From positions 1 to 8,303 of the forward strand of contig JAIDKM010000158.1 of NCBI GenBank assembly GCA_029051915.1: a stretch of 8,303 bases of DNA. Direction: 5' to 3'. The position numbers were made by a program, and so were the translations under genes. This document shows, one piece after another, positions 1 to 5,432 of this stretch (position 1 is its first letter; every line of letters begins with the position of its first letter). This DNA comes from Alistipes sp. (GTDB taxonomy: Bacteria > Bacteroidota > Bacteroidia > Bacteroidales > Rikenellaceae). The notes beneath the pieces are model-generated. The model searched no databases. It was not told the DNA's origin and saw nothing but the letters and a program-made list of their open reading frames with translations.

Positions 1-727
1 GATCACCTCGAACAACGGCCTATGGCGCTACGAAATAGGAGACCGGGTGGAATTCACGTCGGTAGCGCCCTACCGCATCCGCTTTGCGGGCCGCACGCGC
101 CAATACATCAACGTATTCGGCGAAGAACTGATCGCAGACAACGCCGAGCGTGCGCTGGAAAGAGCCTGTGCCGCCACGGGAGCCGTGGTGGCGGAATACA
201 GTGTGGCGCCGTGCTACATGTCGCTCGAAGAACGGGGAGCCCACGAATGGATCGTGGAATTCGAACGTGAACCGGCCGATCCGGAACGATTCGCGGAGAC
301 GCTCGACGAAGCGCTGCGCGACGTAAACTCGGACTATGATGCCAAGCGCCTGACGACCCTCGAACGCCAACGTCTGACCCGAGTGGAACCGGGAACCTTC
401 CTGGCGTGGATGCGCGCGAGAGGCAAGAACAAGGTACCCCGCCTGTCCAACGACCGCCGGACGGCGGAAGACATCCGGACGTTCGCGGCGGAACTCGGCC
501 GAAGTTTCGCAGAAGAAAAAGACTCTGCGGGAGCGGAGGCAGCGAGCAAAAAACCGGCGGCGGAAAACGCGGAGGAGAAAAGCCCTGTGGGGACGGCAGC
601 GGGGAAAGACCGGACTTTCGAAGCGGCAGCAGCAGGGAAAGACTGCTCTTTCGAGGCGGCGGCAACCGAAAAAGACCGCACTTTCGAGATGGCGGCCGAA
701 AACGACGAAAAACAGAGAAACCAATAA
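1..727 (+). CDS. GH3 superfamily acyl-adenylating protein, C-terminal part (5'-truncated by window edge)
   Basis: The reading frame is open from base 2, so the gene begins before the window; a GTG at 47 is internal and not a start. The visible part is the C-terminal half of a GH3 domain (ANL/adenylate-forming superfamily). Family-type stretches are GLWRYEIGDRVEFTS, PYRIRFAGRTRQYINVFGEEL (the hinge and small C-terminal lobe), HEWIVEFE, NSDYDAKR, and KVPRLSNDR near bases 431-457. Plant GH3 proteins join amino acids to acyl acids such as auxin or jasmonate through an acyl-AMP intermediate. The substrates of the bacterial homologues are largely unknown, so no reaction is assigned. Most GH3 proteins end shortly after KVPRLxNDR. 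This one continues for about 75 Glu/Ala/Lys-rich residues, including three tandem 11-residue repeats, and stops at TAA 725-727. The deoxynucleoside kinase gene starts 11 bp later and is probably co-transcribed. The family call is firm; the tail is the unusual part. Confidence 0.88.
   Translation, partial: ITSNNGLWRYEIGDRVEFTSVAPYRIRFAGRTRQYINVFGEELIADNAERALERACAATGAVVAEYSVAPCYMSLEERGAHEWIVEFEREPADPERFAETLDEALRDVNSDYDAKRLTTLERQRLTRVEPGTFLAWMRARGKNKVPRLSNDRRTAEDIRTFAAELGRSFAEEKDSAGAEAASKKPAAENAEEKSPVGTAAGKDRTFEAAAAGKDCSFEAAATEKDRTFEMAAENDEKQRNQ
602..700 (+). repeat. Three tandem 33-bp repeats coding the GH3 protein tail
   Basis: Three head-to-tail 33-nt units (602-634, 635-667, 668-700) encode GKDRTFEAAAA, GKDCSFEAAAT and EKDRTFEMAAE. 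The core is KD-x-(T/S)-F-E-x-A-A. The period is a multiple of three, so the frame is kept. The copies differ at both synonymous and non-synonymous sites. A weaker, shorter copy (EKSPVGTAA) seems to precede the first unit. The repeats encode a charged, alanine-rich segment, probably flexible or helical, outside the GH3 fold. Confidence 0.85.
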
Positions 728-738
728 CCGAAGATCTT

Positions 739-1353
739 ATGTATATTGCCATTGCCGGCAACATCGGAAGCGGAAAGACGACGCTGACCCGCATGCTGAC
801 CGAACGCTACAACGCCCGGGCCTACTTCGAAGAGAGCGACAACCCCTACATCGGAGACTTCTACAACGACATGAACCGCTGGTCGTTCAACCTCCAGATC
901 TCCTTCCTGGGAAGCCGCATCCAACAGACCATGGAGATGCTGGCCGACAACGACGCGGGAATCATCTTCCAAGACCGCACGATCTATGAAGATGCCCACA
1001 TCTTTGCCGGGAACCTCCACGAAATGGGTCTTATGTCGTCGCGCGACATCGAAACCTACATGAAGATCTTCCGCCTGATAACGACCCTGATCCCCCACCC
1101 CGATCTGCTGATCTACCTGAAAGCCGGCGTGCCGACGCTCATCTCCCAGATCCGCAAACGAGGCCGCGAATACGAAATGAACATCGACGAAGCCTACCTG
1201 GGCCGACTCAACGACAAATACAACCACTGGATCGACACGATCTACGAAGGCGACATGCTGGTGATCGACAAAGATCATGAAGACTTCGTCTCGGATGCGG
1301 CCGTCTTCGAGAAAATCTGCGCCCGGATCGATGCGCTGGGCGTTGTGCGATAA
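739..1353 (+). CDS. Deoxynucleoside kinase (dNK family)
   Basis: This 204-residue cytosolic enzyme should transfer phosphate from ATP to the 5'-OH of a deoxynucleoside (salvage pathway), feeding dNTP synthesis. It begins directly with a P-loop, MYIAIAGNIGSGKTT, with GNIGSGKT at residues 7-14. It then shows FEESDNPYIGDFYNDMNRWSFNLQ (substrate-site Glu and the following helix), the QDRTIYEDAHIFA motif with the family's DR pair, and the arginine-rich LID-like segment QIRKRGREYEMN. The length is typical of bacterial dNKs. The ATG at 739 puts the P-loop at the N-terminus as expected; an upstream in-frame extension to 406 exists but lies in the GH3 gene's codons. The stop is 7 bp before the next start, which suggests an operon. 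Preference among dA, dG, dC or other substrates cannot be read from the sequence. Confidence 0.93.
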   Translation: MYIAIAGNIGSGKTTLTRMLTERYNARAYFEESDNPYIGDFYNDMNRWSFNLQISFLGSRIQQTMEMLADNDAGIIFQDRTIYEDAHIFAGNLHEMGLMSSRDIETYMKIFRLITTLIPHPDLLIYLKAGVPTLISQIRKRGREYEMNIDEAYLGRLNDKYNHWIDTIYEGDMLVIDKDHEDFVSDAAVFEKICARIDALGVVR

Positions 1354-1360
1354 CCTGCCG

Positions 1361-2740
1361 ATGCTGCCAGCGAAATTCAGAGAGAGAGTACTGCGCGACC
1401 TGGGAGAGGAACAAGGCCGGGCGCTGTGCGAAGCGCTCAAAGGCGAACCGCCCGTGAGCCTGCGTCTGAACCCGGCATGCGCGGGCGACGCGGAAGAATT
1501 GCTGCGCGAACTGGGAGCGACGAAGCGGGTGCCGTGGCATGAAGACGGATGGTACTTGTCGGAACGTCCGCAATTTACGTTCGACCCGGCGTTTCATGCC
1601 GGAGCCTACTATGTACAAGAAGCCTCGTCGCAATTTGTAGGCCTGCTGGCGGGCGACGCAGCGGGATGCCGCATCCTGGATCTGTGTGCGGCGCCGGGCG
1701 GAAAGACGACCCTCTATGCGACGCTGGCGGGCCCGGCGGGGCTGGTCGTAGCCAACGAAATAGACCGCCGCCGAGCCGCGGTACTGGCCGACAACGTACG
1801 CAAATGGGGCACGGGAAACATAGCGGTAACGACCTGCGACCCCCGGGCTCTGGGCGACTTCGAAGGATGGTTCGACATAGTAGCGGCGGATGCTCCCTGC
1901 TCGGGAGAAGGAATGTTCCGCAAAGACCCCGGCGCATGCGAAGAGTGGAGCGAAAACAACGTGAAGCAATGCGCGATACGGCAAGATGCGATCCTGCGTG
2001 AAGCCTGGCGCGCGCTGAAACCGGGCGGCCGTCTGATATACAGCACCTGCACGTTCAACCGCGAAGAAGACGAAGGGACGCTGGAACGGATGCTTGCCTG
2101 GGCCGGCGACGAGGTTGCGGAAGCCCCCGAAACGAAGACCGACGAACGCTGGGGAGTGGAATGCGGGAGAGTCGGCGCGTTCCGGACGTACCGGTTCTAT
2201 CCCCACAAGACGTGCGGCGAAGGATTTTTTGCAGCGGTGGCGCAAAAATCCCCTGCTGCGGAGAGTCGGATGCGGACGCCGAAGAACCGCCGGACGCTCT
2301 TTACGCCGGCAGACAAAGCGACGACGCGCGAACTGAGCCGCTGGGTGCGAGAAGCGGACGAGATGCGTTTTGCGATGGTGGCGGAGACCCTCTACGGCTG
2401 GCCGCAGGAGCAGGCGGAAGCGGTACGGCAACTCTCGGAAGTACTGCCGGTGATCTACTCGGGAGCGGCGCTGGGCCAACTGTTCAAAGGCCGGCTGAAA
2501 CCGGATCCCGCGCTGGCCTTTTATCGGAATCTGAACCGGGAAGCGCTGCCGCAAGCGGAACTGGAGCGAGAAGAAGCGCTGGAATACCTCCGCCGAGGAG
2601 AAGTGCGGGCCGCGGGGCTGGCCGAAGGGATGAACCTGATCTGCCACGAAGGCCGTGCGCTGGGATTCGCCAAGCGGATCGGAGGACGAGTGAACAACCT
2701 TTATCCCTCCTCGCTGCGGATCCTGAAACGGAAGCCGTAA
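1361..2740 (+). CDS. RsmF/NSUN-family RNA cytosine-C5 methyltransferase
   Basis: This 459-residue SAM-dependent enzyme of the NOL1/NOP2/Sun family probably makes 5-methylcytosine in rRNA (like E. coli RsmF) or tRNA. Visible in order: an N-terminal segment with PPVSLRLNP (residues 30-38); the SAM-binding motif ILDLCAAPGGKTT (105-117); DAPCSGEGMF with the conserved Cys180; and YSTCTF with Cys230. In this family the TC-motif cysteine is the nucleophile and the PC-motif cysteine assists product release. The C-terminal third, with LGQLFKGRLKPDPALAF and a final GGRVNNLYPSSLRI, matches the RsmF-type C-terminal PUA-like region. The start is placed at ATG 1361, 7 bp after the kinase gene, because the upstream in-frame extension overlaps kinase codons and lacks family character. 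The exact RNA target site is not determinable. Confidence 0.92.
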   Translation: MLPAKFRERVLRDLGEEQGRALCEALKGEPPVSLRLNPACAGDAEELLRELGATKRVPWHEDGWYLSERPQFTFDPAFHAGAYYVQEASSQFVGLLAGDAAGCRILDLCAAPGGKTTLYATLAGPAGLVVANEIDRRRAAVLADNVRKWGTGNIAVTTCDPRALGDFEGWFDIVAADAPCSGEGMFRKDPGACEEWSENNVKQCAIRQDAILREAWRALKPGGRLIYSTCTFNREEDEGTLERMLAWAGDEVAEAPETKTDERWGVECGRVGAFRTYRFYPHKTCGEGFFAAVAQKSPAAESRMRTPKNRRTLFTPADKATTRELSRWVREADEMRFAMVAETLYGWPQEQAEAVRQLSEVLPVIYSGAALGQLFKGRLKPDPALAFYRNLNREALPQAELEREEALEYLRRGEVRAAGLAEGMNLICHEGRALGFAKRIGGRVNNLYPSSLRILKRKP

Positions 2741-2858
2741 ACTACGGCGGGAAAGGGCGAGCAGCGACTGCGCGGCGGGCCGGGAGAAACGACGGACGAG
2801 AGGAGGCGGCGCTGCGAGCCGAGAGAAACGAAGAAGAAAAACTAAAAGCAATAGGGCT

Positions 2859-3659
2859 TTGGCTGAAAAGATTTTTTACTCGATGGGCGAAGTGGCCGAG
2901 ATGTTCGACGTGAAGACGTCGCTGATCCGCCACTGGGAGACGCAATTCAGCGTACTGAAACCCAAACGCAACAAAAAAGGCAACAGACTGTTCTCGCCGG
3001 AAGATGTGGAGAACCTAAAAGTGATCTATCATCTGGTCAAAGAACGCGGCATGACCCTCGAAGGTGCGAAGCGGGCGATGAAACGCCGGGCGGCCAACGG
3101 CGACGAAATACGCCGCGAAGCCGAACTGATGACCCGTCTTAAACATATTCGGACGCTGCTGCTTGAAGTACGCGAAGACCTCAAGACGGGCGGAGAAGGA
3201 ATTGTAGACGAAGACAAAGAACCTACCGAGACAGACGCGCCGCAGGCTGAGGAAGAACGCATTGCGAAGCCGGAGCCGGAAGAACCTAAGGAACCGGCAG
3301 AAGAAGACCGCCCGGCGGAGCCAGAGGAAGATATGCAATTTACGGAGCCGGCAAGGGAAGACATGCAATTTACTGAACCGCAGCCGGAAGAAGAACGATT
3401 TATGGAACCGGCAGAAGAAGGACGATTCTTGGAGCCGCTGCCGGAAGAAGAACCGGAGAGGGAAATGCAAGTCGTAGAAGTGCTGGACGATACCGACTGG
3501 GAAGAAGAACCGGCGGCAGTGGAGAGCGGCTGGGAAGAACCCGGAACGGAAGAGTCGGCGGCAGAACCGAAACCCCGGATGCCGGGACGCCGAGGACGCC
3601 GCAAGTCGGACGATGATGACAAGGAACTGTTCGCCTTCTATGAACAATCGCTATTCTAA
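2859..3659 (+). CDS. MerR-family transcriptional regulator with acidic repeat-rich C-terminal tail
   Basis: This 266-residue protein has an N-terminal winged-helix MerR DNA-binding domain (about residues 6-76): YSMGEVAEMFDVKTSLIRHWE is the helix-turn-helix, NKKGNRLFSPEDVENL the wing, and ERGMTLEGAKRAMKRR the following helices. A helical stretch with LMTRLKHIRTLLLEVREDL follows (about 88-107) and may be the dimerisation helix. Residues 110-240 are Glu/Pro-rich and contain degenerate 10-residue repeats. A basic patch (PGRRGRRK) and the terminal ELFAFYEQSLF close the protein. No cysteine pair or known effector domain is visible, so the signal is unknown. The start is TTG 2859: from 2742 to that codon the frame is open but has no ATG or GTG, and the alternative ATG at 2883 would remove the start of the HTH domain. 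It lies 118 bp after rsmF and 6 bp before nif3. Confidence 0.88.
   Translation: MAEKIFYSMGEVAEMFDVKTSLIRHWETQFSVLKPKRNKKGNRLFSPEDVENLKVIYHLVKERGMTLEGAKRAMKRRAANGDEIRREAELMTRLKHIRTLLLEVREDLKTGGEGIVDEDKEPTETDAPQAEEERIAKPEPEEPKEPAEEDRPAEPEEDMQFTEPAREDMQFTEPQPEEERFMEPAEEGRFLEPLPEEEPEREMQVVEVLDDTDWEEEPAAVESGWEEPGTEESAAEPKPRMPGRRGRRKSDDDDKELFAFYEQSLF
3330..3449 (+). repeat. Degenerate ~30-bp tandem repeats in the MerR tail
   Basis: Four consecutive units encode DMQFTEPARE, DMQFTEPQPEE, ERFMEPAEE and GRFLEPLPEE. Phe161, Phe171, Phe181 and Phe190 fall about every 10 residues, each followed by x-E-P. Looser EP/PEE units lie upstream (from about 3268). The first two units share the 10-base string ATGCAATTTA (3333 and 3363). 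The repeats give an acidic, proline-containing and probably disordered linker between the DNA-binding part and the conserved C-terminal peptide. Confidence 0.75.
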
Positions 3660-3665
3660 AAAAAG

Positions 3666-4451
3666 ATGAAAATCAAAGAGATAACGGACGCAATCGAACG
3701 ATTTGCGCCGCTGGCGTGGCAAGCCTCCTACGACAATGCGGGGCTGCTGGTCGGCCGGGCAGACGATGAAGTGCACCGAGCCCTGCTGGCGGTGGACGTA
3801 ACGGACGAAGTGATGGACGAAGCCGAACGCGAAGGCTGCGATCTGATCGTAACCCACCACCCCATCATCTTCCATGCACTCAAGCGATTCAACTCGGCCG
3901 ATCAAGTACAACGCTGCGTGGAACGTGCGATCCGCCGCGGCATCGCGCTCTATGCCTGCCACACCAATCTGGACAGTGCGCCCGGCGGCATGAGCTGGTA
4001 TCTTGCCGGCATGCTGGGAGTGGAGAAACTACAGGTGCTGGAACCGGCGGGAGCCGACGAAGAGACGGGATTCGGAGTAGTGGGCGAACTGCCGGAACCG
4101 ATCGCTGCGACGGAATTTCTGCGGCGCCTGCAAAGCGAACTGAAAGTCCGTGCGATCCGCCACAGCGACGTAGTACGCGACGAAGTACGCCGCGTAGCGG
4201 TCTGCACGGGAGCCGGAGCCTCGCTGATCGGAGCGGCCCGCGCGGCGGAAGCCGACATCTATGTAACGGCCGACCTGAAATACAACGACTTCATGACCCC
4301 CGACGGAGCCCTCACGGTAGCCGACGTCGGACACTTCGAAAGCGAATATTGCGCAATTCGACTATTATTTGATATTTTGTCGAAAAATTTTCCTACCTTT
4401 GCGCTCCGCAGGAGCGAGTGCTCGCGCAATCCGGTGAACTATTGGATTTAA
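3666..4451 (+). CDS. Nif3-like dinuclear metal center protein (short form)
   Basis: This 261-residue protein is of the Nif3/YbgI (DUF34, GTP cyclohydrolase I type 2-like) family. Family members form toroidal hexamers that bind two metal ions per subunit; the physiological reaction is not settled. Metal-ligand motifs are visible: IVTHHPIIF (His64, His65), CHTNLDSAPGGMSW (His99, Asp103) and GHFESE (His223, Glu227). Other family stretches are ASYDNAGLLVG near the start and ADIYVTADLKYNDF. It is the short form, without the large central insert found in many ~365-residue homologues. The C-terminus (SKNFPTFA...NPVNY) resembles Bacteroidetes members, so the gene is complete. The last ~30 codons switch from GC-ending to AT-rich codons because they appear to contain a promoter for the next gene. 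Nif3 genes commonly neighbour a zinc-ribbon coiled-coil gene, as here. Confidence 0.92.
   Translation: MKIKEITDAIERFAPLAWQASYDNAGLLVGRADDEVHRALLAVDVTDEVMDEAEREGCDLIVTHHPIIFHALKRFNSADQVQRCVERAIRRGIALYACHTNLDSAPGGMSWYLAGMLGVEKLQVLEPAGADEETGFGVVGELPEPIAATEFLRRLQSELKVRAIRHSDVVRDEVRRVAVCTGAGASLIGAARAAEADIYVTADLKYNDFMTPDGALTVADVGHFESEYCAIRLLFDILSKNFPTFALRRSECSRNPVNYWI
4368..4401 (+). promoter_or_regulatory. Probable Bacteroidetes-type promoter inside nif3, driving the zinc-ribbon gene
   Basis: A perfect TAnnTTTG -7 box (TACCTTTG, 4394-4401) has a TTTG at 4368-4371, 22 bp upstream, suitable as the -33 element. An alternative TTTG at 4376 is too close at 14 bp. Transcription would start near 4407, giving a leader of about 70 nt before ATG 4478. 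The site lies within nif3 codons that use TTA, CTA, TTG, ATT, AAT and TTT, unlike the rest of the gene. Confidence 0.65.
4399..4429 (+). other. Overlapping inverted repeats in the leader of the zinc-ribbon gene
   Basis: Just after the -7 box, CGCTCC (4402-4407) and GGAGCG (4411-4416) form a 6-bp stem with a GCA loop. GCGAG (4414-4418) and CTCGC (4421-4425) form a second stem that shares bases 4414-4416 with the first. TTGCGC (4399-4404) and GCGCAA (4424-4429) are also complementary. The stems exclude one another. They also lie in nif3 codons, so a role as leader RNA structure is only a possibility. Confidence 0.35.
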
Positions 4452-4477
4452 GCAAAAAATCATACAACACCATACAC

Positions 4478-5239
4478 ATGGCTACACAGAAGAAGACGGC
4501 CGAAGTCGACTATTCGATGCAGGAGAAGATCTTGGCGCTCTACGAGCTGCAGCGGGTAGACAGCAAGATCGACGAAATCAACAAAGTGAAGGGCGATCTG
4601 CCGCTGGAAGTGCAAGATCTCGAAGACGAAATGGCGGGCATGCAGACCCGCGTGGACAAGATCAACGCCGAAATCGAAGAACTCAACACCCTGACCAAGC
4701 AACGCAAGCGTGAGACCGATCAGGCCAAGATCATGATCGCCAACTACAAAGATCAACAAAACAACGTCCGCAACAACCGCGAATTCGACGCCATAACCAA
4801 AGAGATCGAATACCAGGAACTGGAGATCGAACTGGCCGAAAAACGCCTGAAAGAATACGCGGCCGCCATCAAAAACAAGAAACTCCAACTGGAAGAAGCC
4901 CAGCAACTGGCCCAAGAACGGGCGGCCGACCTGGAAGCCAAGAAAAACGAACTGGAGAGCATCGAAGCAGAAACCGCCCCGCAAGTAACCGAATACGGAG
5001 CGCAAGCCGAAAAAATCAAAACCAAGATCGACGACCGCCTGCTGACGGCATACGAACGAATCCGCAGCAACGTACACAACGGCCTGGCCGTAGTAACGGT
5101 GAAACGAGACGCCTGCGGCGGCTGCTACAACCGCATCCCGCCCCAGCGCCAGGCAGACATCCGTCAAGGCAAGAAAATCATCATCTGCGAATACTGCGGC
5201 CGCATTCTGGTGGCCGATCCCGAACAAGGAGAAGAATAA
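4478..5239 (+). CDS. Coiled-coil zinc-ribbon protein (C4-type zinc ribbon, CT398-like)
   Basis: This 253-residue cytosolic protein has a long helical hairpin (about residues 12-195) rich in Glu, Lys, Gln and Leu. It starts with MQEKILALYELQRVDSKIDEI and carries the conserved NNREFDAITKEIEYQELEIELAEKRL segment. It ends with a C4 zinc ribbon: Cys213-x2-Cys216 (ACGGCYNRIPPQ) and Cys237-x2-Cys240 (ICEYCGRIL). The family is widespread and poorly characterised; structures of CT398-type proteins suggest nucleic-acid or protein-complex binding, but no enzymatic role is known. The start is ATG 4478: the upstream frame to 4418 overlaps nif3, whereas the ATG follows an A-rich leader typical of Bacteroidetes. 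It lies 26 bp after nif3 and has a putative promoter inside nif3. A strong terminator follows its stop. Confidence 0.9.
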   Translation: MATQKKTAEVDYSMQEKILALYELQRVDSKIDEINKVKGDLPLEVQDLEDEMAGMQTRVDKINAEIEELNTLTKQRKRETDQAKIMIANYKDQQNNVRNNREFDAITKEIEYQELEIELAEKRLKEYAAAIKNKKLQLEEAQQLAQERAADLEAKKNELESIEAETAPQVTEYGAQAEKIKTKIDDRLLTAYERIRSNVHNGLAVVTVKRDACGGCYNRIPPQRQADIRQGKKIIICEYCGRILVADPEQGEE

Positions 5240-5247
5240 ATCCGGAA

Positions 5248-5322
5248 CCCCGGAAAGAAAGCGGCCGGAACCCATGCAGGTTCCGGCCGTGCGTTTTACC
5301 CGCATCCCTGCCCCCGGAAAGA
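5248..5322. repeat. 11-bp direct repeats flanking the terminator stem-loop
   Basis: CCCCGGAAAGA occurs at 5248-5258 and again at 5312-5322, on either side of the stem-loop. The core CCGGAA is also at 5242, 5250, 5265, 5314 and 5336, and its complement TTCCGG at 5281 and 5410. CCGGAACCC (5242-5250 and 5265-5273) gives the 3' arm of the terminator stem a choice of two partners. Confidence 0.5.
5262..5297 (+). terminator. Rho-independent-like terminator after the zinc-ribbon gene
   Basis: A perfect 11-bp GC-rich stem, CGGCCGGAACC (5262-5272) with GGTTCCGGCCG (5279-5289), closes a 6-nt CATGCA loop. TTTT follows at 5294-5297 after TGCG. The T tract is short and offset, but the stem is very stable and sits 23 bp past the stop, between two gene blocks. 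A smaller hairpin TCCGG-AACC-CCGGA lies at 5241-5254. Confidence 0.75.
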
Positions 5323-5357
5323 GCCCCGCATAAGCCCGGAACGACATATATAATTAT

Positions 5358-5398
5358 GGAAAAAATTTTCCGTCTTTTCCAAATAATCCTTACCTTTG
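5358..5398 (+). promoter_or_regulatory. Probable promoter of nadE-rseC-rnf with an A/T inverted repeat
   Basis: The -7 box TACCTTTG (5391-5398) fits the Bacteroidetes consensus TAnnTTTG exactly. A -33 element is weak: TTTC at 5367-5370 is the best candidate, at 20-bp spacing. It lies inside the inverted repeat GGAAAA-AA-TTTTCC (5358-5371), a possible operator or bent-DNA element. The predicted start near 5404 gives a leader of about 29 nt to ATG 5433. The sequence is AT-rich against a GC-rich background and follows a terminator. Confidence 0.72.
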
Positions 5399-5432
5399 CA
5401 AGGTTGTAATTCCGGACTAAAACTACCCACTC

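Noticed and set aside
406..1353. N-terminally extended deoxynucleoside kinase (315 aa)
   Set aside because: The extension is the +1 reading of the GH3 tail (Arg/Gly-rich). The kinase P-loop starts right at ATG 739.
1208..2851. 547-codon open frame on the minus strand opposite rsmF
   Set aside because: It is composed of Arg/Phe/Val/Gln-rich shadow sequence with no motif, and the + strand has a complete RsmF with catalytic motifs. GC-rich codons that avoid antisense stops explain it.
2850..2861. TAGGGCTTTG as a promoter box for merR
   Set aside because: The spacer between TA and TTTG is four bases instead of two, no clear -33 is present, and the TTTG overlaps the start codon.
4329..4451. nif3 as a frameshifted or truncated gene because its composition changes at the 3' end
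   Set aside because: The translation keeps GHFESEY, a KNFPTFA-like segment and NPVNY to the end, matching the family C-terminus.
4418..4477. Upstream ATG for the zinc-ribbon protein
   Set aside because: It would overlap the nif3 end and add 20 residues without family character; ATG 4478 follows an A-rich leader.
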